A DNA stretch of 64,000 nt from CAZMHL01 sp045605445. GTDB taxonomy: Bacteria > Bacillota > Clostridia > RGIG6154. A model generated the notes under the pieces. It was not told the DNA's origin. It was given only the letters and a program-made list of their open reading frames with translations, and searched no databases. Shown here one piece after another: positions 41,589-51,341 of the stretch; the first letter of the stretch is position 1; each line of letters opens with the position of its first letter. Position numbers and translations under genes: made by a program. Where the stretch lies: contig JAZUPZ010000007.1 in NCBI GenBank assembly GCA_045605445.1, forward strand, positions 4,099 through 68,098, written 5' to 3'.

Positions 41589-42989
41589 ATGGTAAAATAT
41601 GTTGAAAACAGAGCGGAAAATGTTAAAATTGCTTACATCGGCGGCGGCTCAAGAGGCTGGGCATGGGGACTTATGTCAGACCTTGCAGAGGAAAAGGAGT
41701 TAAGCGGCGAGGTTTGCCTTTATGATATAGACAAAAAGGCTGCAAAGGATAACGAAATAATCGGAAACAAAATAAAAGACTATAAAAAAGGTGCCGACAA
41801 CTTTGTATATAAAGCTGTTGATACCTATAAAGAAGCTCTTACCGGCGCCGACTTTGTTATAATTTCAATTCTTCCCGGAACCTTCGACGAAATGGCGTCA
41901 GACGTTCACACTCCCGAAAAATACGGAATTTATCAGTCGGTTGGTGACACGGTTGGCCTTGGCGGAATTGTAAGAGCATTAAGAACTCTTCCAATGTTTG
42001 AAGAATTTGCTCTTGAAATTAAAAAATATTGCCCCAATGCCTGGGTTATTAACTATACAAACCCAATGACAATGTGCATCAAAGCTCTTTACAAGGCTTT
42101 CCCCGAAATAAAGGCTTTCGGATGCTGTCACGAGGTTTTCGGAACTCAGAAGTTCTTAGGTCAGGTAATGGCAAGATATCTTGGCTTTGAAAAAGACATA
42201 GAAAGAACAGAAATAAAAACAAACGTTGTTGGTATTAACCACTTCACCTGGATTACAGAAGCTAAATATAAAAATATCGATATTTTCCCGGTTTATAAAG
42301 AATTCTGCGAAGCACATAAAGATACAGGCTTCGTTCCCGAAAAAAAGGACGACCACTGGATGAACGGCGGCTTCAATACAAACGAAAAGGTTAAAATGGA
42401 CCTGTTTTTAAGATATGGTGTAATTGCCGCTGCCGGCGACAGACATCTTGCAGAGTTCTGCCCGAACAAATGGTACTTAGGTTCTCCCGAAAACGTTGCA
42501 GAGTGGGGCTTTGGCTTAACTACTGTTGACTGGAGAAAGAACGACCTTAAGGAAAGACTTGAAAAGAGCGCAAAGCTCGTGTCGGGCGAAAAAGAATTTG
42601 AATTCAAGCCAACCGGCGAAGAGGGAGTAAGACAAATTAAAGCCCTTCTGGGACTTGACGATTTTGTTACAAATGTAAATGTGCCCAATATAGGTCAGAT
42701 TCCTAATCTGCCCTTCGGTTCGGTAGTTGAATCAAACGCAAGATTCTGTGCAGATACGGTAATTCCCGTAATGGCAGGCAACGTGCCCACAGCGGTTCAC
42801 GGCCTTCTTTCAACAATAGTTGACAATCAGGATATGGTAGTAGATGCGGCAGCTGCAAGAGATTTGGAGCTTGCCTTCAAAGCCTTCTGTAAAGATCCGC
42901 AGAATACACTTTCTCTTGAAGAATCAAGAAAGTTGTTCAACGAGATGCTTGAAAATACCAAGAAGTATCTTAAAGATTACCAAATATAA
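41589..42989 (+). CDS. GH4 alpha-galacturonidase-like enzyme
   Basis: 466 aa of the NAD- and Mn-dependent GH4 family: IAYIGGGSRGW (dinucleotide site), NYTNPM, CCHEVFGTQ (metal-binding Cys/His; CHEV type, as in LplD-like alpha-galacturonidases), NHFTW and AAAGDRHLAEFCP. Intracellular. The neighbouring GH28, uxuA and SDR genes all deal with uronates, which supports alpha-galacturonidase over alpha-glucosidase. Preceded by AAAAGGGGAT. Confidence 0.88.
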   Translation: MVKYVENRAENVKIAYIGGGSRGWAWGLMSDLAEEKELSGEVCLYDIDKKAAKDNEIIGNKIKDYKKGADNFVYKAVDTYKEALTGADFVIISILPGTFDEMASDVHTPEKYGIYQSVGDTVGLGGIVRALRTLPMFEEFALEIKKYCPNAWVINYTNPMTMCIKALYKAFPEIKAFGCCHEVFGTQKFLGQVMARYLGFEKDIERTEIKTNVVGINHFTWITEAKYKNIDIFPVYKEFCEAHKDTGFVPEKKDDHWMNGGFNTNEKVKMDLFLRYGVIAAAGDRHLAEFCPNKWYLGSPENVAEWGFGLTTVDWRKNDLKERLEKSAKLVSGEKEFEFKPTGEEGVRQIKALLGLDDFVTNVNVPNIGQIPNLPFGSVVESNARFCADTVIPVMAGNVPTAVHGLLSTIVDNQDMVVDAAAARDLELAFKAFCKDPQNTLSLEESRKLFNEMLENTKKYLKDYQI

Positions 42990-43290
42990 GAACGGTTAAA
43001 TTTGTTCATATTGCACCTTTGCCTGCCCCCTCGAGTACACAAAGTACACTTCGGGCAGACAAATTCACAATCTGAAGCAAATTTTCCACGTTCTTGACAG
43101 GTTAAATATTTGTTCATATTGCACCTTTGCCTGCCCACTCGAGTACACAAAGTACACTTCAGGCAGTCAAATTCACAATCTGAAGCAAATTTCCCACGTT
43201 CTTGACAGGTTAAATTTGTTCATATTGCACCTTGTTTTCACAAACACACGGCGTACGGGAATTAACAATGTGAGGCAGGTTTTAAACAGC
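42988..43290. repeat. Palindromic intergenic repeat array, copy 5 (2.5 tandem units)
   Basis: Three units start at 42996, 43102 and 43210 (TTAAATTTG or TTAAATATTTG), a ~107-bp period. The first has complementary arms AAGAACG (42988-42994) and CGTTCTT (43089-43095); the CACGTTCTTGACAGG junction is then copied at the next unit. The third is altered inside (ACACGGCGTACGGG). All carry TTCATATTGCACC; the first two also carry CACAATCTGAAG. They fill the whole gap before the fucosidase; nothing else is seen. Confidence 0.82.
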
Positions 43291-43340
43291 TGAAAAAGTC
43301 GTCTTTCAGGCGGCTTTTTTCAAAAAAGGGGAGAAAAACT

Positions 43341-44549
43341 ATGGCAGATTTTAAAAATAAATTCGGAATGTTTATTCACTGGGGAATTTATGCCCTTACC
43401 GGTCTCCAGGAGCAGGCTTTTGTAAGATATAATATGAAAAGGGAAGAATATGAGGCTCTTGCAAAAGAGTTTAACCCTGTTGACTACAATCCCAAAGAGT
43501 GGGTTAAGCTTGCAAAGGAAGCGGGAATGAAGTATATCTGCATAACAACAAAGCATCACGACGGCTTTTGTATGTGGAATACAAAATATACCGACTATAA
43601 TATTATGAACACGCCCTACGGAAAGGACGTAATAAAAATGCTTGCCGAAGAGTGTAGGGCGCAGGGAATGAAGCTTTCCTTTTACTACTCCTGCCCCGAT
43701 TGGCACTATGAATACGGCTACAATAAAAAATCAACCCACCAGTGGAAGTCTGTAAATAAAAATCACGGAGATTTCAGCAAATATATAGAATATGTTAAAA
43801 ATCAGATAACCGAGCTTTTAACAAATTACGGCGAAATTTACACTCTGTTCTGGGATATTCCTCCCTGCATTGAGGATAAAAGCGTAAACGAGCTTGTAAG
43901 AAAGCTTCAGCCGGATATTCTGATAAACAACAGAGGCTTTGATAAAGGCGATTTTTCAACGCCCGAGAGAGAATATGAAACCATTGAAGGCTCCTTTAGA
44001 TTTGAAAGTATGACAGAAGCCTGCAATTCTGTTGGCGAGCAAAGCTGGGGCTTCAGAAAAAATGAAGACTATCACTCTTTAAGATATCTTACTTATTCAA
44101 TTGACAAAATTATGGCAATGGGCGGAAGCTATCTTCTGAATGTGGGGCCCGACGAAAAGGGAGTTATTCCCGAAAGATCAAGGGAAATAATTAAAAAGGT
44201 GGGCGACTGGTACAACAGAATGGGCGGCTGCCTCGAGGAAACAAAAGAGGATAAAAATGAATACAAGGTGTTTAAATATAACTATATTGTAAACACAAAA
44301 AATGGCAAATCATATTTCCATTTTAAAGACGGTATTGCTTCAAGTTCGGTATCTTTTGAAAAATATCCGTCTGTTCCCAAAAGTGTAAGTCTTGTTAATT
44401 TTAATATGCCTCTGCCCTTTGAAATAACCCTTCTTCCCGAATATTTCGATATGGAAACGGGAAAGGGGCAGGACAAATTGCTGCGAATTTATTCAATTCC
44501 CGTAGAGGAGCTTGAAAAAGAACCTGTAGTTCTTGAAATAGAGTGGTAA
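43341..44549 (+). CDS. GH29 alpha-L-fucosidase
   Basis: 402 aa without a signal peptide. GH29 motifs: KFGMFIHWGIYAL, KYICITTKHHDGFCMW, LSFYYSCPDWH and LFWDIPP, where the Asp is the probable nucleophile; QSWGF follows. Removes terminal fucose from plant or host glycans inside the cell. The start ATG 43341 has AAAGGGGAG upstream. It follows the repeat array and ends at a good terminator, so it is a single transcription unit. Confidence 0.9.
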   Translation: MADFKNKFGMFIHWGIYALTGLQEQAFVRYNMKREEYEALAKEFNPVDYNPKEWVKLAKEAGMKYICITTKHHDGFCMWNTKYTDYNIMNTPYGKDVIKMLAEECRAQGMKLSFYYSCPDWHYEYGYNKKSTHQWKSVNKNHGDFSKYIEYVKNQITELLTNYGEIYTLFWDIPPCIEDKSVNELVRKLQPDILINNRGFDKGDFSTPEREYETIEGSFRFESMTEACNSVGEQSWGFRKNEDYHSLRYLTYSIDKIMAMGGSYLLNVGPDEKGVIPERSREIIKKVGDWYNRMGGCLEETKEDKNEYKVFKYNYIVNTKNGKSYFHFKDGIASSSVSFEKYPSVPKSVSLVNFNMPLPFEITLLPEYFDMETGKGQDKLLRIYSIPVEELEKEPVVLEIEW

Positions 44550-44550
44550 G

Positions 44551-44582
44551 AAAAGAGCTGTAAGTTTTTACAGCTCTTTTCT
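44551..44582 (+). terminator. Terminator after the fucosidase
   Basis: AAAAGAGCTGTAA (44551-44563) / TTACAGCTCTTTT (44568-44580), 13-bp stem with T-run. Confidence 0.9.
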
Positions 44583-44627
44583 TGACGGTTAAAGTATTTA
44601 ACTGTATAATAAAAAAGAGGTGAAAAT

Positions 44628-45758
44628 ATGATTTACAGAGATTTTCAGGGTAAAAAAATATCAATGCTCGGAATGGGCACAATGCGCTTTCCTTTGGTTG
44701 AAGGAAACGATTCTCAGATAGACGAAGTTAAAACGGCAGAAATGTTTGACATGGCAATAGAAAACGGAGTTAATTATTTTGACACCGCCTGGGGTTATCA
44801 CAACGGAAACTCCGAGCCGGTGGTGGGAAAGCTTCTCAAAAAATATCCCAGAGAAAGCTTTTTTCTCGCTTCGAAATTTCCCGGCTACGACCTTAAAAAT
44901 ATTGACAAGGTTGAGGAAATTTTTGAAAAACAGCTTGAAAGATGCGGCGTTGATTATTTCGATTTTTACCTGTTCCACAACGTTTGCGAAATGAACGTTA
45001 ATGAATATCTTGACGAAAAATACGGAATTCTTGAATACCTTCTTAAGCAGAAGGAAAAGGGCAGAATAAAGCATCTTGGCTTTTCTGCTCACGGAAATAT
45101 GCAGACAATGACAAAGTTCTTAGAGGCTTACGGAAAGCATATGGAATTTTGTCAGCTTCAGATAAACTGGCTCGACTGGTTCTTCCAGGGAGCAAAGTCC
45201 AAGGTTGAGCTTGTTAAAAAGTACAACATTCCCGTGTGGATAATGGAGCCGGTAAGGGGCGGAAAGCTTGCAAAGCTTGAAGAAGCTTACGAAAAAACCC
45301 TTAAGGAATTAAGACCTGATGAGAGCATTCCCGCCTGGGCGTTCAGATTTTGCCAGAGTGTTCCGGAAACGGTTGTTATTCTTTCGGGAATGAGCAATAT
45401 GGAGCAGGTTAAGGAGAATATAAAAACCTTTTCAGAGGAAAAGCCTCTTGAAAATAACGAGCTTTCGGCGCTTTATGAAATTGCAGGCAAAATGCTCGAC
45501 AGAAAAATTCTGCCCTGCACCGCCTGCCGCTACTGTACCTCTCATTGCCCTAAAGAGCTGGATATCCCAACTCTTATTGACCTTTATAATGAACACAGCT
45601 TTTCTGAAGGCGGCTTTATTGCCCCTATGGCGCTTGAAGCTTTCGAAAGCGAAAAGCTTCCCTCGGCGTGTATCGGTTGCAGAAGCTGCGAGGCGGTATG
45701 CCCTCAGAACATAAAAATTGCCGATGCAATGGCAGACTTTGTAGCAAGACTGGGGTAG
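44628..45758 (+). CDS. Aldo/keto reductase with C-terminal 4Fe-4S domain
   Basis: 376 aa. An AKR barrel (MGTMRFPL, NYFDTAWGYHNGN with the catalytic Asp and Tyr, IKHLGFSAHG) followed by a ferredoxin-like tail with CTACRYCTSHCP and CIGCRSCEAVCP. This AKR-ferredoxin architecture is common in anaerobes; the substrate is unknown. Promoter and terminator of its own are suggested by the gap upstream. Confidence 0.88.
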   Translation: MIYRDFQGKKISMLGMGTMRFPLVEGNDSQIDEVKTAEMFDMAIENGVNYFDTAWGYHNGNSEPVVGKLLKKYPRESFFLASKFPGYDLKNIDKVEEIFEKQLERCGVDYFDFYLFHNVCEMNVNEYLDEKYGILEYLLKQKEKGRIKHLGFSAHGNMQTMTKFLEAYGKHMEFCQLQINWLDWFFQGAKSKVELVKKYNIPVWIMEPVRGGKLAKLEEAYEKTLKELRPDESIPAWAFRFCQSVPETVVILSGMSNMEQVKENIKTFSEEKPLENNELSALYEIAGKMLDRKILPCTACRYCTSHCPKELDIPTLIDLYNEHSFSEGGFIAPMALEAFESEKLPSACIGCRSCEAVCPQNIKIADAMADFVARLG

Positions 45759-45761
45759 AAA

Positions 45762-47072
45762 ATGATGAAAGGATTTTTAAAGCATCTGGGAGTGTTTTTG
45801 CTTACGCTGTTTATCCTGTGGGGATTTCTCTATGCTTCGGCGTGCATTCCCAATGAAATGATTTATGAAAATATGATGGAAAGCGCTTTAAGCTACGAGC
45901 CCAAGGAGGCTTTTCATCATATAAACGGCAGGCTGTGTAATACTCAGGATAATTATGCCGATGTTATTCTTCTTGACGTGTCCTGGGGAATGGGCAGAAA
46001 TCCGAAGGTTACCCATCTTGACACCTGGTATCACGAGGACCAGAACAACGGCTTTGAATACGGCTTTGTGCGTTCGCTTACCGAGCCCGACCTGGAGCTT
46101 AATACCGATTATTCCCGTTACTGGCACGGGAGCGGAGCCTTTGTAAGAATTTTACATCTTTTTACAAATGTAAACGGCATAAAGCTTATTGCTCTGTTTT
46201 TTATACTTATGCTTGCCCTTGTAACAATAATGATTTTAGTTGATATGAAGCAAAAAATGCTTGCGCTTTTGTTTGGAGCATCCCTTGTTCTTGTTCAGGT
46301 ATGGAATTTAAGGCTTTCAATGGAATATCAGTCAACCTTTATAATTGGCTTTATAATGTGCATCCTCTTTCTTTTTCTTGAAAGAAAGGGGGACAAATGC
46401 CTTTCTCTTGCCTCGGTTGCCTGCGGCGTTACAACCGCCTTTTTCGACTTTCTTACAACCGAAAGCGTAACCTTTATTCTTCCGCTTATTTTAGTTGTGG
46501 CGGTAAGATACAAAGAGGACAGGCTTAAAAGCTTTAAGGAAGAATTTATAAATATAGTAAAATGTGTTTTCGGCTGGGGCTTTGCCTATGTGGGAATGTT
46601 TTTGTCAAAATGGACCCTTGCAAGCCTGGTTACCGGGGAAAACAAATTTACCGAAGCAATACTTTCCGCCTCTGTAAGAGTTGCGGGGGGAAATGACTTT
46701 ATTGTAAAGGATTTTACTGTGGCAAGAAGGCTTGTAAACGGGGTTCTTGCAAATGTCTGCGCAGTTTTCGGCGGTGGGGACCGTAGCCTGTGGCTGTTTG
46801 CAGTGGTAATGATGCTTGTAATAGCTCTTCTTGCAACTGCATATTTTTGCATTTTCAAAAGAAATAAAGACAAAACTCCCTTTGCACTTCTTGCAATTCT
46901 CGGCGGAGCGGTAATAGTAAGATATCTTCTGCTGAGTAATCATTCTTATATTCACTGCTTTTTTACATACAGAGCGCTGGTTTCCTGCTGGTTTGCTCTT
47001 TTTGTGAGTATGTATTTTGCAGTTCTGCCGGGAAAAAACAAAAAGGAGAAAAACTATGACACAAAATCCTGA
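45762..47072 (+). CDS. Polytopic membrane protein (envelope glycan type), unknown
   Basis: 436 aa: an N-terminal transmembrane helix (about 8-28), an extracytoplasmic loop of ~110 residues, then about nine further membrane helices and a lysine-rich tail. The layout resembles GT-C-type glycosyltransferases or O-antigen-like proteins, but no catalytic motif can be named. The next gene is a GT2 glycosyltransferase that overlaps it by 17 nt, so both probably build one surface glycan or glycolipid. Confidence 0.7.
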   Translation: MMKGFLKHLGVFLLTLFILWGFLYASACIPNEMIYENMMESALSYEPKEAFHHINGRLCNTQDNYADVILLDVSWGMGRNPKVTHLDTWYHEDQNNGFEYGFVRSLTEPDLELNTDYSRYWHGSGAFVRILHLFTNVNGIKLIALFFILMLALVTIMILVDMKQKMLALLFGASLVLVQVWNLRLSMEYQSTFIIGFIMCILFLFLERKGDKCLSLASVACGVTTAFFDFLTTESVTFILPLILVVAVRYKEDRLKSFKEEFINIVKCVFGWGFAYVGMFLSKWTLASLVTGENKFTEAILSASVRVAGGNDFIVKDFTVARRLVNGVLANVCAVFGGGDRSLWLFAVVMMLVIALLATAYFCIFKRNKDKTPFALLAILGGAVIVRYLLLSNHSYIHCFFTYRALVSCWFALFVSMYFAVLPGKNKKEKNYDTKS

Positions 47073-47754
47073 GCTTACGGTTTTAATGCCCTGCCTTAAC
47101 GAAAAGGAATCTCTTGCCTTTTGTATAAGGGAGGCTCTTGAATGTATAAAAGAAAACAACCTTTCTGCTGAGGTTTTAATTGCCGATAACGGAAGCACCG
47201 ACGGGTCTGTTGAAATAGCAGAAAAAGAGGGCGCAAGAGTTGCCCATATAGAGAAAAAGGGCTACGGAAACGCTCTTATCGGCGGAATAAAGGAAGCAAG
47301 GGGAAAATATATAATAATGGGCGACTGCGACGGAAGCTATAACTTTTCCCATTTAATGCGCTTTGTTGAAAAGCTCCGCATGGGGTATACTCTTGTTATG
47401 GGGAACCGCTTTAAGGGCGGAATTGAAAAGGATGCAATGCCCTTTTCCCATAAATATATCGGCGTGCCCGCTCTGTCCTTTATCGGCAGAGTGAGATACA
47501 GAACGAAAATCGGAGATTTTCATTGCGGTTTAAGAGGCTTTGACAGAGAAAAGGCGCTTTCTTTTAATCTTGAATGCGGCGGAATGGAATTTGCAACGGA
47601 AATAATAGGCAAATTCGCTCTTGCAAAGGAAAAAATCTGCGAGGTGCCCACCAATTTAAGAAAAGACTTGAGAGGCAGAAAGCCTCATTTAAGAAGCATC
47701 CCCGACGGACTGAGACATCTGAATTTAATTCTCTTCAACAAAAAAGGAAAATAA
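47056..47754 (+). CDS. Family 2 glycosyltransferase
   Basis: 232 aa from ATG 47056 (AAGGAG 7 nt upstream; the frame extends further but overlaps the preceding gene). GT-A fold: TVLMPCLNE, IADNGSTDGS, MGDCDGSYNF (DxD-like), GLRGFDR. It lacks transmembrane helices, resembling dolichol-phosphate-mannose-synthase-like GT2 enzymes that load a lipid-phosphate carrier for the GT-C partner next door. Confidence 0.85.
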   Translation: MTQNPELTVLMPCLNEKESLAFCIREALECIKENNLSAEVLIADNGSTDGSVEIAEKEGARVAHIEKKGYGNALIGGIKEARGKYIIMGDCDGSYNFSHLMRFVEKLRMGYTLVMGNRFKGGIEKDAMPFSHKYIGVPALSFIGRVRYRTKIGDFHCGLRGFDREKALSFNLECGGMEFATEIIGKFALAKEKICEVPTNLRKDLRGRKPHLRSIPDGLRHLNLILFNKKGK

Positions 47755-47760
47755 AACCCT

Positions 47761-47790
47761 TTGCCGGGCGTAGCGAAAAACGCCCGGCAA
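47761..47790. terminator. Hairpin after the glycosyltransferase gene
   Basis: TTGCCGGGCG / CGCCCGGCAA, 10-bp GC-rich stem; the T-tract on the plus strand is poor, so termination may be partial. Confidence 0.65.
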
Positions 47791-47874
47791 AATTGTATCT
47801 TGGTATGAAATATCCCTCTTGGTAAGAAAAATTTTTTGTGTGGTACAATAAAGAAAAAATATAAGGAGAATAAT

Positions 47875-50049
47875 ATGGCAACATTCAAAGTAAAAGTTAA
47901 AAATGAAAACGAAGTGGAGAAAAAACCAAGGGTGTACTTTACCTGTCATCCGGAGGATTTTGAAAAGTACTTTGATAAAATCTGCAACGATATTTTTAAA
48001 ACTCACGATTGCGCCATTTACTATAAAGAGGATATGACCGAAAGAATTAAAGAGGAGGAAAAAGAGGCAGACCTTGGTCGAAACAACCTTTTTGTTGTTC
48101 CCGTTACATACAGGCTTTTGTCTGAGCCGAACCCTGCAATGGACGAGGAAATTCCCTATGCCGTAAAGGAGCATATTCCCGTCCTTCCCGTTATGATGGA
48201 GCCGAGGCTTGATGCAGTTTATTCAAAGCCCGATAAATTCGGCGAGCTTCAGTATCTTAACCCCTTCAGTACAGACTTAACGGAAATTTCCTACGGGGAA
48301 AAGCTTAAAAAATACTTAGAGTCTGTTTTAATAAGCAATGAAATGGCAGAGCGAATCCGCAAAGCCTTTGATGCCTACATTTTTTTAAGCTACCGTAAAA
48401 AGGACAGAAAATATGCCAACGAGCTTATGAGGCTTATTCACAGCAATCCCGAATGCCGAGACATTGCCATATGGTTTGACGAGTTTTTAACTCCCGGGGA
48501 AAGCTTTAAAAAGACAATAGAAAAAATGCTTGACGACTGCAAGCTGTTTACCCTTCTTGTAACTCCTCAGCTTCTTGAAAAGGTTGTTGATGAAAAAGGA
48601 GAGGAGAGAGACAATTATGTTGTTTCAACCGAGCTTCCTCTGGCAAGGGAAAAGAAAAAGGAAAATGGAACAGATATTTTTGCCGTTGAAATGGAGGAAA
48701 CCAACAGAGAAGAACTTTCTTTGATAGATATAAAAGAATGTGTAAATTCAAAGGATGAGGAATTCAGAAACCGCCTGATTGAAGCAATCTCAAAAATTGC
48801 AACAAAGGAGAATAACACTCCCGAGCACAACTTTTTAATAGGACTTGCTTACCTTGATGGTATCGACGTTGAGGTTGACAGAGAAAAAGGCATTGAGCTT
48901 GTAACTTCCTCCGCAGAAGAAGGCCTTCTCGAGGCAATGGAAAGGCTCTGCTCAATTTATTCTGAAGGTATAGGTACAAATGTTGATTACAAAAAAGCAG
49001 TATACTGGGCGGAAAAAATCGTGGAGTATAACAAAAAATGCCACGGCGATGAGCATCCCGATACTTTAGATGCGCTTCACAAGCTTGCATATACATACAA
49101 CATTTGCGGAGATTACAGAAAATCAATAGAGCTGAATGAAAATGTATACAATTTAATGTGCCGTGTGTTGGGTGAGGAACATCCTGACACGTTGTCGGCC
49201 TTAAATAATATGGCAACGGGATACATCTTTCTTGGAAAATATGAAAAAGCTCTTACGTTAGAAAAAAAGGTGTATAAAATAATCCGCAGAATATCGGGAG
49301 AAAAAAGTTCGGATGCACTTAAAATTCTGGGTAATCTGGGATATATTTATACTAAACTCAACAAGCATAACAAAGCATTGGAAATACAGAAAAATGCGTA
49401 TGAGCTGAGCTGCAGAATACACGGAGAAAATGACGGGGAAACATTGATATATCTTCATAACCTTGGTTTAGCATACGGAAATCTTAATGAACACGAAAAA
49501 GCCCTGGAGCTTAAACAGAAGGCATATGATATGAACTGCGAAATTTCGGGGGCTGAGCACCCGAAAACATTGGCAGCAATGAATAATCTGGCGCACACCT
49601 TAGGCAGTCTTAAAAAATATGAAAAAGCTATAGAGCTTAAAGAAAAGGCATGCGATATCGGCAAAAGGGTGTTGGGAGAAGAGCATCCCGATGTGCTGAT
49701 ATATATGAACAGTCTTGGAATTACATACAGCGATAATAAAGAATATTTCAAAGCCCTTAAAATTTATAAAAGGGTGTACGAACTGAGAACTAAGGTGTTG
49801 GGAGAAAATGCGCCCGATACAATTGACAGCTTGTATAATATAGCTTTTAATACTTATGCTTCAGGGGATGGCAAGCAGGCATTTTTGTTACTTAAAAAGG
49901 CTTACGAAAAACACTGCGAGGTGTTTGGCGAAAACGACCCGGAAACTGTTGGAATCCTGAAAGAGCTGGTGCAAATTGCCGGTTTAACAGGTAACCTGCC
50001 GGCGGAAATGATTTACAAAAACAAGCTGAAAAGCCTGAAAAAGAGCTGA
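47875..50049 (+). CDS. Double TIR-Sel1-TPR protein
   Basis: 724 aa from ATG 47875 (AAGGAG 6 nt upstream; TACAAT -10 at 47844). Residues about 17-130 form a divergent TIR-like domain (RVYFTCHPEDFEKYF, NNLFVVPVTYRLL). Residues about 160-290 form a canonical TIR domain (YIFLSYRKKDRKYA, WFDEFLTPGESF, LLVTPQL) with the NYVVSTELPLA helix carrying the likely catalytic Glu. Then a Sel1-like stretch (about 325-375) and eight or so TPR_12 repeats with the GEEHPDTL signature to the end. An NLR-like layout: sensor repeats plus NADase or assembly domains. Immune or signalling role inferred. Confidence 0.82.
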   Translation: MATFKVKVKNENEVEKKPRVYFTCHPEDFEKYFDKICNDIFKTHDCAIYYKEDMTERIKEEEKEADLGRNNLFVVPVTYRLLSEPNPAMDEEIPYAVKEHIPVLPVMMEPRLDAVYSKPDKFGELQYLNPFSTDLTEISYGEKLKKYLESVLISNEMAERIRKAFDAYIFLSYRKKDRKYANELMRLIHSNPECRDIAIWFDEFLTPGESFKKTIEKMLDDCKLFTLLVTPQLLEKVVDEKGEERDNYVVSTELPLAREKKKENGTDIFAVEMEETNREELSLIDIKECVNSKDEEFRNRLIEAISKIATKENNTPEHNFLIGLAYLDGIDVEVDREKGIELVTSSAEEGLLEAMERLCSIYSEGIGTNVDYKKAVYWAEKIVEYNKKCHGDEHPDTLDALHKLAYTYNICGDYRKSIELNENVYNLMCRVLGEEHPDTLSALNNMATGYIFLGKYEKALTLEKKVYKIIRRISGEKSSDALKILGNLGYIYTKLNKHNKALEIQKNAYELSCRIHGENDGETLIYLHNLGLAYGNLNEHEKALELKQKAYDMNCEISGAEHPKTLAAMNNLAHTLGSLKKYEKAIELKEKACDIGKRVLGEEHPDVLIYMNSLGITYSDNKEYFKALKIYKRVYELRTKVLGENAPDTIDSLYNIAFNTYASGDGKQAFLLLKKAYEKHCEVFGENDPETVGILKELVQIAGLTGNLPAEMIYKNKLKSLKKS

Positions 50050-50076
50050 GAGAGCAAAGAGTTTATCCGTTTTTTG

Positions 50077-50105
50077 TTGCATATTATGAGCATTTGTGGT
50101 AAAAT
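50077..50105 (+). promoter_or_regulatory. Promoter of the AEC transporter
   Basis: TTGCAT (50077-50082), 17 bp, TAAAAT (50100-50105). Confidence 0.7.
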
Positions 50106-50151
50106 TGAGAATGCTTTTGTTATGAAACTTTAAAGAAACGGAGATTTTGAA

Positions 50152-51069
50152 ATGCTTGAAAATGCACTGACAGTAGGAAGTAACGTTTTAATTTTGTTTA
50201 TACTTATAGCGGTGGGATACATCTGCAATAAAACAAAGCTTTTGTCCGCAAAAGGCATTAAGGATATGACAAGCTTTGTTTTGTATATTGTAACCCCCTG
50301 CGTTATCGTAAATTCTTATCAGAGAGAATTTGACAAGGAAATGCTTATAGGCCTGGGACTTACTCTTCTCACCTCTTTTTTGTCTTTCGTTGCAAATATT
50401 TTACTTGCACATCTTTGTGTTAAAGACAGCGATAAAAGAAGAGAAAAAACCTTAAGATTCGGAGCGGTGTTCTCTAACTGCGGATTTATGTCTCTGCCCC
50501 TTCAGAAGGCAATGCTGGGGGATATCGGCGTATTTTACGGCGCAACCTATATCGCAGTTTTCCAGATTTTAATCTGGACCTACGGCGTTATTCTTATGAG
50601 CGGTAATTCAAAAAACTTTTCAATAAAAAAAATCATACTTAATCCCGGCGTAATAGGAACAACAATAGGAATAGTTCTTTTTGTATGCTCAGTTTCCCTG
50701 CCAACGGTAATACTTGAGCCCTTAAAGCATTTTGCGTCTTTGAACACTCCTGTTCCTATGGTTATAGTGGGATATCATCTTGCAAATTCAAGCTTTAAGG
50801 TTAAAGGACTGTCGGCATATGTTTCGGGAATATTAAGACTTGTTGTTTCTCCCATAATTATGGTGCTCATTTTATGGCTCTTTAAAATCAGCGGAGATAT
50901 TATGGTTGCCTGCACAATTGCGGCAGCAGCACCAATTGCGGCAAACACAACTATGTTTTCCGAAAAATTCGGCGGTGATACAGCAGTATCTGCCTCGCTT
51001 GTTTCAATAACAACCCTTTTGTCAATAATAACAATGCCCCTTATCGTAGGATTTTCCGCAACGCTGTAA
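50152..51069 (+). CDS. AEC-family (auxin efflux carrier-like) transporter
   Basis: A 305-aa membrane protein with ten predicted helices arranged as two five-helix halves and the NSGFMSLPL-like NCGFMSLPL motif of bacterial AEC permeases (malate/malonate or amino-acid exporters). Substrate unknown. Forms an operon with the small zinc-ribbon protein 12 nt downstream. Confidence 0.87.
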   Translation: MLENALTVGSNVLILFILIAVGYICNKTKLLSAKGIKDMTSFVLYIVTPCVIVNSYQREFDKEMLIGLGLTLLTSFLSFVANILLAHLCVKDSDKRREKTLRFGAVFSNCGFMSLPLQKAMLGDIGVFYGATYIAVFQILIWTYGVILMSGNSKNFSIKKIILNPGVIGTTIGIVLFVCSVSLPTVILEPLKHFASLNTPVPMVIVGYHLANSSFKVKGLSAYVSGILRLVVSPIIMVLILWLFKISGDIMVACTIAAAAPIAANTTMFSEKFGGDTAVSASLVSITTLLSIITMPLIVGFSATL

Positions 51070-51081
51070 TAAGGTGATGTT

Positions 51082-51333
51082 ATGAATATGAGGAAAAAGA
51101 AAAATATATTTACAGTCTGCATAGTTGCAATTCTTTTAATTGCATTTTCTGTTTATCTTGTACCCGATGCCATAAAGCCTTTTTTTATGGCGGTATCCAT
51201 AATTTCAGTTACAATTTTTATGATAGTGTTTTTTGCAATGTGGCGATGCCCGCACTGCGGCAGAAGTCTTGGCAGGCTCGATAACGCAACTCATTGTAAA
51301 TATTGTGGCAAAAAACTCTACGAAAATGAATAA
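51082..51333 (+). CDS. Small membrane protein with zinc ribbon
   Basis: 83 aa: a lysine-rich start, two transmembrane helices (about 9-27 and 32-51) and a C-terminal zinc ribbon CPHCGRSL...CKYCGKKL. AAGGTGAT ribosome site. Unknown function. Confidence 0.75.
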   Translation: MNMRKKKNIFTVCIVAILLIAFSVYLVPDAIKPFFMAVSIISVTIFMIVFFAMWRCPHCGRSLGRLDNATHCKYCGKKLYENE

Positions 51334-51341
51334 AATCAAAC

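Noticed and set aside
42988..43290. Small exported peptide genes in the repeat array
   Set aside because: Frames are short, lack ribosome sites and are not conserved between units.
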